Shown: positions 9,709 through 18,534 of the stretch, piece by piece
How the letters are laid out: each line of letters starts with the position of its first letter
Numbering within the stretch: the first letter of the stretch is position 1
Source of the DNA: CAYRJD01 sp965247395
GTDB taxonomy: Bacteria > Actinomycetota > Acidimicrobiia > Acidimicrobiales > Poriferisodalaceae
Direction of reading: 5' to 3'
DNA: 64,000 nucleotides
Assembly: GCA_965247395.1 (NCBI GenBank)
Contig: OZ252012.1
Coordinates: forward strand, 62,001 to 126,000
Program-made: the position numbers and the translations under genes
Notes under the pieces: generated by a model
Database searches by the model: none
Told to the model about the DNA's origin: nothing
The model's input: the letters and a program-made list of their open reading frames with translations, nothing else

Positions 9709-9918
9709 ACGGTCAAGCTACTCTCATCAAGGACATGCCTTTGGTGGGCATTATTGACGGGCATTATCGCTGGTCTGGTTGATAACTATCCAGGTAACCG
9801 ATCGCAGAGTTGTTAACGAAGCTCGCTCTGCGGCTACGGTAAGGCACCCTTTTGTCGTCTTGGCTTAGGCCGCGTTCAAACATCGCTCCGGCTTAAATAC
9901 ACAGGAGAGAACACGTAC

Positions 9919-10833
9919 ATGGCGGTTACCACGAGTTCGGCTGAAGATTCCGAAGCATCCAGCTCTGTTGGAACGAATGTGCCTGCTGGAACGAACGTGG
10001 CTGCTGGATCCAAAGCGCCTAGCGGATCGCAACCGTTATTTGAATCCAAACGCTCCTGGCCGTTTCCGCTCAACATCTACCAGTCGTCGGTGGGGCGGAA
10101 GTGGGTGATGGCACTTACTGGCATCGGGTTGCTGGGTTTTGTGCTGGTTCACATGATCGGCAACCTGCACCTTTACGAGGGCCCCTCGCGCATGTACGAA
10201 TACGCCGAATCGCTGCGCAACCTAGGCGGCGGACTGCTGCCGCGCACTCTCATCTTGTGGCTATTGCGGGTGGGCTTGGTTGGGATGTTCGCACTGCATC
10301 TGCATTCCGCTTACACCCTTGCTAGGCGTAGCCATCACGCAGCCGATAAGGCCACCGTGGTTGGCAACAAGCGTTACGCCTCAAAGCGGGACTACGTCGC
10401 GGCCAACTACGCCTCACGCACGATGCGCTGGACAGGTCCAATCGTGGGGCTGTACATCTTGTTTCACTTGGCCGATCTCACTTGGGGTTGGTGGCTAGGT
10501 GCCGACTACGTGCGCGGTGATCCGTATCACAATGTGACCGAATCGCTTTCATCGGTGCCGGTAGCGATTATCTACGTAATAGCTAATGTGGCTCTAGCCA
10601 TACACATTTTTCATGGCACTTGGAGCATGTTCCAAAGCCTCGGCGTCAATAACCCCAAATACAACTCGCTGCGTCGCAACCTGGCCACCGGGCTGTCGGC
10701 GATAATCCTGATTGGCAACTTGTCGTTCCCAATTTTCACTCAGTTCGGGCTGGTTGACGAAGACAATCGCGAGTGCCCGGTTAGCGATACGGCCGGGCTG
10801 GAGTGCCTGGCCGAAGAGGCGGAGAACCACTGA
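9919..10833 (+). CDS. sdhC: succinate dehydrogenase cytochrome b subunit
   Basis: A 304-residue membrane anchor of succinate dehydrogenase/fumarate reductase, of the b558 single-subunit type. Five hydrophobic segments begin at about residue 65 (VMALTGIGLLGFVLVHMIGN). Histidines placed for haem ligation are in LVHMIGNLH, FALHLHSAY, LFHLADL and IHIFHGTW. The first 50 residues are not conserved and hold an imperfect 18-bp repeat (9970-9987 and 9988-10005) coding GTNVPA/GTNVAA. An AGGAGA box lies 10 bases before the ATG. The stop codon overlaps the sdhA start as TGATG, so the two are translationally coupled. The complex couples succinate oxidation to quinone reduction. Confidence 0.93.
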   Translation: MAVTTSSAEDSEASSSVGTNVPAGTNVAAGSKAPSGSQPLFESKRSWPFPLNIYQSSVGRKWVMALTGIGLLGFVLVHMIGNLHLYEGPSRMYEYAESLRNLGGGLLPRTLILWLLRVGLVGMFALHLHSAYTLARRSHHAADKATVVGNKRYASKRDYVAANYASRTMRWTGPIVGLYILFHLADLTWGWWLGADYVRGDPYHNVTESLSSVPVAIIYVIANVALAIHIFHGTWSMFQSLGVNNPKYNSLRRNLATGLSAIILIGNLSFPIFTQFGLVDEDNRECPVSDTAGLECLAEEAENH

Positions 10834-12776
10834 TGGTTGAACCAACTGCAAGCACAAATGGTGTGCTTGATGCACGAGTGCCCAAAGGTGACATCACAGA
10901 CGCTTGGAATAACCACAAGTTTGACCTGAAACTGGTGAATCCACAAAACAAGCGGCGCTTCGAAATCATTGTTGTAGGGACCGGGCTGGCAGGGGCATCG
11001 GCGGCCGCATCGCTAAGCGAGTTGGGTTACCGCGTAAAGAGCTTCACGTTTCACGACTCACCTCGGCGAGCGCACTCCATAGCTGCGCAGGGTGGCATCA
11101 ACGCAGCAAAGAACTACACCAACGACGGTGACTCGGTTTTCCGGCTTTTCTACGACACGGTAAAAGGTGGTGACTATCGCAGCCGTGAGTCCAACGTCTA
11201 TCGACTGGCCGAAGTAAGCGTCAACATCATCGATCAATGTGCCGCTCAGGGTGTGCCGTTTGCGCGCGAATACGGCGGGCTGCTTGGCAACCGATCCTTC
11301 GGCGGGGCTCAGGTAAGCCGCACTTTTTATGCTCGAGGCCAGACCGGTCAGCAGCTTTTGCTGGGGTCCTATCAAGCGTTAGCGCGCCAGATTGCCGCGG
11401 GTGGAGTTGAGCTACACACCCGCTCAGAAATGCTTGACGTCGTTGTTAAGGACGGTCGGGCTTGCGGTATCGTCACACGCGACTTGGTGTCGGGCGAAAT
11501 TCGCAGCCACAGTGCGCACGCAGTGGTGCTGGCAACGGGCGGCTACGGCAACGTCTATTACCTCTCTACCAACGCCATGGCCTGCAACGTGACCGCGGCT
11601 TGGCGAGCACACCGTAAGGGCGCGTTTTTTGCCAACCCGTGTTACACGCAGATTCATCCCACCTGCATTCCGCCAGGAGATGAGTTTCAATCGAAGCTGA
11701 CGTTGATGTCCGAATCGTTGCGCAACGATGGACGCATCTGGGTGCCCGAGGCCTTTGACGACTCACGCTCGCCCGACTCCATCTCCGAAGCAGAACGCGA
11801 CTACTTCCTCGAGCGCAAGTACCCCGCCTTTGGAAATCTTGTGCCGCGCGACGTGGCAAGTCGTAGCGCTAAAACGGTGGTTGATCAAGGTAAGGGTGTG
11901 GGCCCGCTAAAGAACGGCGTGTATCTCGATTTCAACGAGGTGATTGCTCGTGAAGGCCAGCAAGCCGTTGCCGAGAAATACGGCAATCTGTTTGACATTT
12001 ATGAACGCATAACCGGTGAAAATCCTTACCAGGTTCCGATGCGTATCTATCCGGCTATTCACTACACGATGGGCGGTCTGTGGGTGGATTACGACCTGAT
12101 GACCACGTTGCCTGGCTGCTACTCCATTGGGGAGGCCAATTTTAGCGATCACGGTGCCAACCGTCTGGGCGCATCGGCACTTATGCAGGGGCTGTCCGAC
12201 GGATATTTTGTGCTGCCCTACACCATCGGCAACTACTTAGCTCTCAGCCTGGGTGAGGCGCCGGTGTCAACTAGCGATCCGGTGTTCCAGATGGCCGAAG
12301 CGGCCGTGCGAGACGCAACTGATCGGTTCTTAGCAATGCGTGGTTCGCGTTCGGTGGACTGGTTCCATCGCGAACTTGGCCGCCTGACCTGGAAGTACAT
12401 CGGCATGGAGCGCACCACCGAGGGCCTGCAAAAGGCGCTGACGGAAATCCCGGCGTTGGAACAAGAATTTTGGTCCGACCTGCGTGTGCTTGGGTCCGCT
12501 GACACGCTCAACTCAAGCTTGGAGAAGGCCGGTCGGGTGGCCGACTTCTTTGAGCTAGCGAAGCTGATGGCGCGTGACGCGCTAGAGCGAGAGGAAAGCT
12601 GCGGCGGACACTTCCGAGTCGAATACCAAACAAAAGAAGGCGAAGCGCAACGCGACGACGAAAACTTCACGCACGTGGCGGCCTGGGAATATCACGACAC
12701 AGATACTGCTCACACACGCCACCGTGAAGAGCTTGACTTTGAATATGTAGCGCTGGCACAGCGCAGCTATAAGTAG
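10833..12776 (+). CDS. sdhA: succinate dehydrogenase flavoprotein subunit
   Basis: A 647-residue FAD subunit. The dinucleotide-binding motif is VVGTGLAGASAAASL, the FAD-histidyl attachment region is HSIAAQGGINAAKNY, and the active-site segments include HPTCIPPG, HYTMGGLWVDY and GANRLGASALMQGL. The start is taken at 10833, where the ATG overlaps the sdhC stop. A longer ORF from 10803 (GTG-type start) would run 30 bases into sdhC with no conserved residues. Its length fits the large SdhA form of the Bacteroidetes/actinobacterial b558 complexes. It acts at the cytoplasmic face of the membrane. Confidence 0.95.
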   Translation: MVEPTASTNGVLDARVPKGDITDAWNNHKFDLKLVNPQNKRRFEIIVVGTGLAGASAAASLSELGYRVKSFTFHDSPRRAHSIAAQGGINAAKNYTNDGDSVFRLFYDTVKGGDYRSRESNVYRLAEVSVNIIDQCAAQGVPFAREYGGLLGNRSFGGAQVSRTFYARGQTGQQLLLGSYQALARQIAAGGVELHTRSEMLDVVVKDGRACGIVTRDLVSGEIRSHSAHAVVLATGGYGNVYYLSTNAMACNVTAAWRAHRKGAFFANPCYTQIHPTCIPPGDEFQSKLTLMSESLRNDGRIWVPEAFDDSRSPDSISEAERDYFLERKYPAFGNLVPRDVASRSAKTVVDQGKGVGPLKNGVYLDFNEVIAREGQQAVAEKYGNLFDIYERITGENPYQVPMRIYPAIHYTMGGLWVDYDLMTTLPGCYSIGEANFSDHGANRLGASALMQGLSDGYFVLPYTIGNYLALSLGEAPVSTSDPVFQMAEAAVRDATDRFLAMRGSRSVDWFHRELGRLTWKYIGMERTTEGLQKALTEIPALEQEFWSDLRVLGSADTLNSSLEKAGRVADFFELAKLMARDALEREESCGGHFRVEYQTKEGEAQRDDENFTHVAAWEYHDTDTAHTRHREELDFEYVALAQRSYK

Positions 12777-12799
12777 CACCTGGAAGGCACAGAACGCAC

Positions 12800-13561
12800 A
12801 TGAAACTCAAGCTGAAGATCTGGCGCCAAGCCGGGCCGGACAAGAAAGGCGCCTTTGAGACTTATGAGGCGCCCGATATCAGCGAAGACATGTCTTTTTT
12901 GGAGATGCTCGATACCGTCAACGAGCGGCTCTTTGAAGCTGGTGAGGTACCGATCGAATTCGATCACGACTGCCGTGAAGGCATTTGCGGCTCATGCAGC
13001 TTGATGATCGATGGACAAGCACATGGCAAGGAAAGCGCCACCACGACTTGTCAGCTGCACATGCGGAAGTTTTCAGACGGAGACACCATCACCGTTGAAC
13101 CGTTTCGCGCCAAGGCTTTCTCTGTTGTGCGCGACCTGGTGGTGGATCGCAGTTCGTTCGACCGAATAATCGAAGCCGGCGGATATGTGTCGGTAAACAC
13201 CGGTGCGGCTACCGAGGCCAACCTGACGCGGGTGCCTAAGGAAGCGTCGGACGCATCTTTTGATGCGGCGGCTTGCATTGGCTGTGGGGCGTGCGTGGCG
13301 GCCTGCCCAAACTCGGCCGCTCAGTTGTTTACCTCGGCCAAGCTCGCTCACCTGAACCTAATACCGCAAGGTCAGCCGGAGCGCTGGCAACGCACCGAAG
13401 CAATGGTCGAAACCATGGAGCAGTTCTTCGGATCGTGCACCAATCACGGCGAATGCCACGAGGCTTGCCCCAAAGAGATAAGTCTTGACTTCATCGCGTA
13501 TATGAACCGCGACTATGTGAAGGCAAAGATCAAAAACCGCAGGCTGTCCGGCCAGAACTAG
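12800..13561 (+). CDS. sdhB: succinate dehydrogenase iron-sulfur subunit
   Basis: A 253-residue electron-transfer subunit. The 2Fe-2S ligands are in CREGICGSCS with a distal cysteine in TTCQLHM. The 4Fe-4S and 3Fe-4S ligands are in CIGCGACVAACPNSA and CTNHGECHEACPKEI. It completes the sdhC-sdhA-sdhB operon, with 23 bp after sdhA. Its TAG stop lies in a CTAG palindrome (13558-13561) that also supplies the stop of the convergent HD-domain gene. Confidence 0.95.
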   Translation: MKLKLKIWRQAGPDKKGAFETYEAPDISEDMSFLEMLDTVNERLFEAGEVPIEFDHDCREGICGSCSLMIDGQAHGKESATTTCQLHMRKFSDGDTITVEPFRAKAFSVVRDLVVDRSSFDRIIEAGGYVSVNTGAATEANLTRVPKEASDASFDAAACIGCGACVAACPNSAAQLFTSAKLAHLNLIPQGQPERWQRTEAMVETMEQFFGSCTNHGECHEACPKEISLDFIAYMNRDYVKAKIKNRRLSGQN

Positions 13562-14346
13562 TTGCGCTGCTCCCACCACTGGTCGAGACGCTTGTAAATC
13601 TCGTCAGTTCCTAGCTCCCCTTCGGAGCGCCTTAGCTCAAGTAAGAACTTCAGCGCCTGGCCTATTTCGGCCCCAGGACCAATACCAAGATGGGTCATTA
13701 CGGCATTACCGTCAATCTCCGGTCGCTCTTTGGCGATGGATTGCTCACGTGCTAGGCGAGCGATGCGGTCAATCAGATCATCAAGCGCACGATTCAGGTC
13801 AGCAATGCGTTTGGGATTGCGGCTGGTGCAATCGCTGCGAACAAGGTCGTTTAGATCGCCAAGCAGCACACCCGCGTCACGGGTATAACGGCGCACAGCG
13901 CTGTCGGTCCAGCCGCGGTCGTAGCCCTTGAAGCGGCCGGACAAATACACCAGCTGCGACACTTCGGCGACCAGTTTCTTGTCATAGCCAAGCTTGGGCA
14001 GACGCTTGCGCGTCATTTTTGACCCGACCGCCTCGTGGTTGCGAAACGTGACGTCACCGTGCGCAAACGATCGTGTAGCGGGCTTGCCGATGTCGTGCAT
14101 CAACGCAGCCAGTCTCACGCGCAAGCGAGTGGGGGACTGTGCGGTGACGGAGATGGTGTGCCGCAATACGTCCTTGTGGCGGTGGATGGGATCTTGCTGT
14201 AGCTCCAATGCCGGTAACTCGGGCAGATGTTCATCCGCCCAGCCGGAGTTCACCAACTCCCAAAGCCCGTCGCTCGGATCGCTAGCTAGCAGCACTTCGC
14301 TTAGCCGGTCGCAAGGCGTCTGTTCGCGGGGGAGCTCTTCAGCCAC
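13558..14346 (-). CDS. HD-domain protein equivalent to the C-terminal half of CCA tRNA nucleotidyltransferase
   Basis: The conserved part begins near 14313 (RLSEVLLASDPSDGLWELV) and continues with HRHKDVLRHTI, the HD signature LAALMHDIGKPATRS, and SGRFKGYDRGWTDSAVRRY. It then runs through the tRNA-binding end to ELRRSEGELGTDEIY. This matches the HD plus tail region of actinobacterial CCA-adding enzymes, but the N-terminal nucleotidyltransferase domain (about 180-200 residues) is absent. I place the start at GTG 14346, giving 262 aa. An ORF start at ATG 14469 would overlap the first 13 bases of divergent dnaE with unconserved sequence. A stand-alone phosphohydrolase or tRNA-binding role is possible; without the catalytic head it cannot add CCA. 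Confidence 0.75.
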   Translation of the reverse strand: MAEELPREQTPCDRLSEVLLASDPSDGLWELVNSGWADEHLPELPALELQQDPIHRHKDVLRHTISVTAQSPTRLRVRLAALMHDIGKPATRSFAHGDVTFRNHEAVGSKMTRKRLPKLGYDKKLVAEVSQLVYLSGRFKGYDRGWTDSAVRRYTRDAGVLLGDLNDLVRSDCTSRNPKRIADLNRALDDLIDRIARLAREQSIAKERPEIDGNAVMTHLGIGPGAEIGQALKFLLELRRSEGELGTDEIYKRLDQWWEQRN

Positions 14347-14456
14347 ATCATCAGTTTGGCGGGTCGCTCGTGTCTTGTGAGCTATTGCGGCTTGTGAGTT
14401 ACCGCGCCGCGATCCAACCGCAAAGCAGCTCTGCTGACTAGTTTGCAAAACAACGC

Positions 14457-17400
14457 ATGGCCGACTCATTTGTTCATCTTCACACCCACACCGAATACTC
14501 CCTGCTAGACGGTGCGGCGCGTGTGCGCGACGTGGTGGCAGCCGCAGCAGCCGACTCGCAACCTGCTTTAGGAATCACCGATCACGGCAACCTCTACGGC
14601 GTCCTTGACTTCTATAAGACGTGCCACGGCGCAGGTATCAAGCCGGTAATCGGGATAGAGGCCTACATGGCGTTGGAGTCTCGCCATGAGCGGCCAACCC
14701 GTAGCACCAGCAGGGTAGACGACGACTTCGGCGGCAAAACCAGTGAGGGCACAAAGCTCTACTACCACCTGACACTGTTGGCCGAAAATGACGCCGGTTA
14801 TCGCAATCTGCTGAAGTTGGCTAGTCGTGCGTTTCTGGAGGGCTACTACTACAAGCCGCGCATGGACTGGGAGATGTTTGCCGAGCACAGCGAGGGTTTG
14901 ATCGCCACGACCGGTTGTTTGGGAAGCGTGGTGCAGCAGGCCTTGTTGAACAACAACTATGACGAGGCACTGAGGCGAGCTGGTCGGTTGCAGGACATCT
15001 TCGGCCGGGACAATTTTTTCGTCGAGATGCAAGACCACGGAATCGAAGAGCAACATCGCTGCAATCCGCAACTGCTCAAGATCGCCGAAGCAATAAAGGC
15101 GCCGCTGTTGGCCACTAACGATCTGCATTACACAGATCGCTCTCACGCCAGCGCTCATGATGCGCTGCTTTGCGTGCAAACCAAGTCGCTGATTTCGGAC
15201 ACCAACCGGCTCAAGTTCCATGGTGAGGAGCACTACCTGAAGTCAGCAGCAGAAATGCGTTCGGTGTTTTCTCAGCAGCCGGAAAGCTGCGACAACACAC
15301 TGGCAATTGCTGAACGCGCCAATGTGAACATCGAGTTCGGACAACCCCAGTTGCCCACCTTCGAAGTGCCCAAGGAATACGAAGACGTCGACACCTACCT
15401 GAAGTACCTGGCGTTTGAGGGTGCGCAACGCCGGTGGGGTGAGCGTTTACCTGAGGACATTGTCAAACGCCTTGCGTATGAGCTGCGAGTGATTTCCGAT
15501 ATGGGCTTTTCGTCGTACTTCCTCATTGTCTGGGACTTGATTCAGCACGCAAATAGGCAGCACATTCGTGTTGGCCCGGGTCGTGGCTCAGCGGCAGGCT
15601 GCGCGGTGGCGTACAGCCTCGGCATAACCAATCTCGATCCCATCAAATACGACCTGCTGTTTGAGCGATTCTTAAATCCTGCGCGAGTGTCAATGCCCGA
15701 CATTGACATCGACTTCGACGATCGCAAGCGAGACGAAATGATTCGCTACGCGTCTGCGAAATATGGGCGTGACCATGTGGCGCAGATCATCACCTTCTCC
15801 ACCATCAAGGCGCGTGCGGCGATTCGAGATGCCACCCGCGTCATGGGGTTTCCCGTCTCGCTGGGCTCCCGCCTAGCAAATGCGGTGCCGCCGCTGATTA
15901 TGGGTCGAGACACACCTTTGTGGGCTTGCTTCGACAAAGACGAGGAGCATGCTGACGGATACGCAGTGGCTGGCGACCTGCGGCAGATGTATGCCGACGA
16001 CGATTCTGCTCGCCAAGTAATCGACACCGCACGAGGATTGGAAGGACTACGCAGACAAGACTCAGTGCACGCCGCCGCTGTGGTGATTAGTTCTGAGCCT
16101 CTAACACAGCGACTGCCGGTTCAACGTAAACCCGAAGCAGGTAAAGATCCGGAGCAGTCACCCATCGTCACGCAATTTGACATGGTTGGTGTTGAAGACC
16201 TGGGCCTGCTCAAGATGGACTTCTTAGGGCTTCGCACGCTGTCAATCATTGAAGACACCCTGGCGCATGTGCAGCGCAATACCGGTGTTGTGCTGGATAT
16301 CGACGACGTGGATCTGGAAGACAAAGCCACGTTCAAACTGCTGCAGGATGGAGACACGATGGGTGTGTTTCAACTTGAGTCCAGCCCGGTGCGGTCGCTG
16401 CTGCGGAGTTTGGCGCCGACAAAGTTTGAAGATGTGGCTGCGCTGGTGGCGCTCTATCGGCCAGGTCCGATGGCGGCAGACATGCACAACGACTATGCCG
16501 ACCTCAAAAACAACCGCAAGCCGATGGCGTTAGCGCACCCCGACTTGAGTGAGGCGTTGGGCGATACCTACGGGTTGATGATTTACCAAGAGTCAATGAT
16601 GCGGGTAGCTCAGCGGATCGCCGGTTATTCGTTGGCTGAGGCTGATGACCTGCGCAAAGCATGCGGCAAGAAAAACCGCGCCCAGATCGCCGAGCATCGC
16701 GCAAAGTTTGTGGCGGGCAGTGTGGAAAAGGGATACGGCGAGAAGCTGGGCTCGCAGCTGTTTGACATCATCGAACCGTTTGCGGACTATGCGTTTAACA
16801 AGAGCCACGCCTTTGCGTATGGGTTGGTCGCTTATCAAACCGCATATTTGAAGGCGAACCATCCCACAGAGTTCATGGCTGCCCTGCTGACCGCCAATAA
16901 AACAAGCCAGGATCGAATAGGCCCCTACATCAATGAGTGCCAGCGGATGGGCATCAAGGTTGAGGTGCCCGACATCAACGAATCCGAACTGGATTTCACA
17001 GGAGTCGACAGCCATATTCGGTTTGGGCTCTCAGCGATACGCAATGTTGGTTCAGGGGCGGTGGAAGAGATATTGGCTGTGCGCAGGTCCGGTGGCGCGT
17101 TCAAGGACTTTTTTGACTTCTGCATGCGTGTACCCGAGTTGGCGCTGAAGCAGAGCTACCTGTCGTCTCTGATCAAAACGGGTGCGTTTGTTTCGTCGGG
17201 CCATCCGCGACAGGGCTTGCTAAACGTGACTCCGATGATCGTCAGCAACGCCCACCGTCAACGCCGTGATGCCGCTACGGGAGTGCAGGCGTTGTTTGGC
17301 GGCGCTCAAGAGGCAGAAACTGAGTCCGCAGGTGACGACGTAACTGGCAGCGTCGCTGGCAGTGCTGCAGGCAATGGCGCTGCTGACATTTCGATCCCGC

Positions 17401-18041
17401 CTCACGAGGCCGATGAAGCCACGCTGCACGCATGGGAAAAAGAACTCCTAGGGCTCTACGTGTCAAGTCATCCGCTAGATGGAGCCGAAGAAAGCCTGAG
17501 GAAACAGACCGAGATAAGCATTGCTGACCTCGGTGATCTAGAGCCGGACGGCGATGGTCGTGGCACCCAAGTCAAAATCGGCGGCATTGTTTCAAGTCTT
17601 GAACTCCGCCGGACGCGCAACGACAAAATGATGGCGAAGTTCATGCTGGAAGATCTGAGCGGCATCATTGCGGTAACGGTGTTTGACCGAACGCTGGAGC
17701 AATCCGGTGAGGTGCTCGAAGACAACGCGGCTTTGGTGGTGATAGGTCGCTGCGAGCGGGGCACAGACGATGATGGGCTGAGCTTTATCGGCTCACAGAT
17801 AGAAATCTTGGAACTAGCACGTGGTCGTAAACCCGTGCAGCTGAACCTGAATCCGCAGTCGCTGAACGAAGACCTGCTTGCAAAAATTAAGCAACTGCTG
17901 GCCTTACACAAGGGTGATGCGCCTGTGAGACTGAGCCTTGGAACCAACGTGGTGGAACTACACGGCGACTTTTGCGTCAATGCTGATGTGATCGCCGGGT
18001 CATTACGAGAGCTGCTCGGCTCTAGTTCCGTTCGCACATAG
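14457..18041 (+). CDS. dnaE: DNA polymerase III alpha subunit
   Basis: A 1194-residue replicative polymerase. The N-terminal PHP domain starts with FVHLHTHTEYSLLDGAARV and keeps its HxH metal ligands. The polymerase catalytic acidic residues are in MPDIDIDFDD (about residue 415), with further conserved GPGRGSAAGC and FNKSHAFAYGLVAY. A C-terminal OB fold (VKIGGIVSSLELRRTRNDK) follows. A low-complexity tract, DDVTGSVAGSAAGNGAAD, sits in a linker at about residue 965. It is divergent from the HD gene, and no clear ribosome site precedes the ATG. This is the DnaE1-type replicase of the chromosome. Confidence 0.96.
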   Translation: MADSFVHLHTHTEYSLLDGAARVRDVVAAAAADSQPALGITDHGNLYGVLDFYKTCHGAGIKPVIGIEAYMALESRHERPTRSTSRVDDDFGGKTSEGTKLYYHLTLLAENDAGYRNLLKLASRAFLEGYYYKPRMDWEMFAEHSEGLIATTGCLGSVVQQALLNNNYDEALRRAGRLQDIFGRDNFFVEMQDHGIEEQHRCNPQLLKIAEAIKAPLLATNDLHYTDRSHASAHDALLCVQTKSLISDTNRLKFHGEEHYLKSAAEMRSVFSQQPESCDNTLAIAERANVNIEFGQPQLPTFEVPKEYEDVDTYLKYLAFEGAQRRWGERLPEDIVKRLAYELRVISDMGFSSYFLIVWDLIQHANRQHIRVGPGRGSAAGCAVAYSLGITNLDPIKYDLLFERFLNPARVSMPDIDIDFDDRKRDEMIRYASAKYGRDHVAQIITFSTIKARAAIRDATRVMGFPVSLGSRLANAVPPLIMGRDTPLWACFDKDEEHADGYAVAGDLRQMYADDDSARQVIDTARGLEGLRRQDSVHAAAVVISSEPLTQRLPVQRKPEAGKDPEQSPIVTQFDMVGVEDLGLLKMDFLGLRTLSIIEDTLAHVQRNTGVVLDIDDVDLEDKATFKLLQDGDTMGVFQLESSPVRSLLRSLAPTKFEDVAALVALYRPGPMAADMHNDYADLKNNRKPMALAHPDLSEALGDTYGLMIYQESMMRVAQRIAGYSLAEADDLRKACGKKNRAQIAEHRAKFVAGSVEKGYGEKLGSQLFDIIEPFADYAFNKSHAFAYGLVAYQTAYLKANHPTEFMAALLTANKTSQDRIGPYINECQRMGIKVEVPDINESELDFTGVDSHIRFGLSAIRNVGSGAVEEILAVRRSGGAFKDFFDFCMRVPELALKQSYLSSLIKTGAFVSSGHPRQGLLNVTPMIVSNAHRQRRDAATGVQALFGGAQEAETESAGDDVTGSVAGSAAGNGAADISIPPHEADEATLHAWEKELLGLYVSSHPLDGAEESLRKQTEISIADLGDLEPDGDGRGTQVKIGGIVSSLELRRTRNDKMMAKFMLEDLSGIIAVTVFDRTLEQSGEVLEDNAALVVIGRCERGTDDDGLSFIGSQIEILELARGRKPVQLNLNPQSLNEDLLAKIKQLLALHKGDAPVRLSLGTNVVELHGDFCVNADVIAGSLRELLGSSSVRT

Positions 18042-18167
18042 CACCGCACGAAAGTCTCTTTCGAAAACACAGAAGTGTGGATGTGGGTGTGTTATGTGGC
18101 AGGCTTTGGGGCTTGTGCTGATGTACCAGCGCAAACAACGCAAACAAGAAGCAAGAAAGACATAAGC

Positions 18168-18338
18168 ATGAGCGACGGTGATACCAGAAAGCCCAACAAA
18201 GAAGCACTGAAAGATCCTCGCTCTATGTGGGCGCCGTTAGGAAAGTTCAAAAGCTTCAAGCGTGCTGACCAGATTTGGGTAATTGGGGCAATGGTCTTCT
18301 TGATTGTTCTCATCAACGTCGTTTTCTCAAACGGTTGA
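18168..18338 (+). CDS. small single-span membrane protein of unknown function
   Basis: A 56-residue product (MSDGDTRKPNKEALKDPRSM...). It has a charged N-terminus and one hydrophobic segment at about residues 36-52 (IWVIGAMVFLIVLINVVF), so it probably sits in the membrane with its N-terminus in the cytoplasm. An ORF start at 18075 exists but adds unconserved-looking cysteine-rich sequence. ATG 18168 follows an A/G-rich stretch and gives a compositionally coherent protein. It lies between dnaE and thrS on the same strand. No function is recognised. Confidence 0.6.
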   Translation: MSDGDTRKPNKEALKDPRSMWAPLGKFKSFKRADQIWVIGAMVFLIVLINVVFSNG

Positions 18339-18452
18339 ACAAAATTGCCCAGAGCCAGGCTGTCGTGCGCAATGTTGTCGTGCCCTGGGTCGGGCTAGTT
18401 TCGGCGGTTTCTAACTAGTTCTGGCTAACTTGGGCGTGATTGTTAGCCTTGT

Positions 18453-18484
18453 TTTGCTTTGCCAAAGTGAACTGGCAAAGCAAA
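18453..18484 (+). terminator. perfect 12-bp inverted repeat upstream of thrS (terminator or leader hairpin)
   Basis: The stem arms are 18453-18464 (TTTGCTTTGCCA) and 18473-18484 (TGGCAAAGCAAA), perfectly complementary around an 8-base loop. No U-run follows directly. A second partial copy of the loop/arm sequence (caaagtgaRctggca) continues downstream. It lies 115 bp after the small membrane gene and 50 bp before thrS, so it could end the upstream transcript or act in the thrS leader. The T-box core sequence was not seen. Confidence 0.5.
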
Positions 18485-18534
18485 GTGAGCTGGCACAGCC
18501 ACCAAGCGGAGCAAAGAAATAGGCGTTTGAGCAC

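Noticed and set aside
10803..10832. Longer sdhA start inside sdhC
   Set aside because: The TGATG overlap at 10831-10835 gives the natural coupled start; the extra residues are unconserved.
14347..14469. N-terminal part of the HD gene overlapping dnaE start
   Set aside because: The residues do not match the CCA-enzyme family and would overlap the dnaE start and promoter; GTG 14346 is preferred, though not proven.
18339..18534. T-box leader before thrS
   Set aside because: The T-box consensus and a specifier loop were not found; T-boxes in actinobacteria are mostly on ileS.
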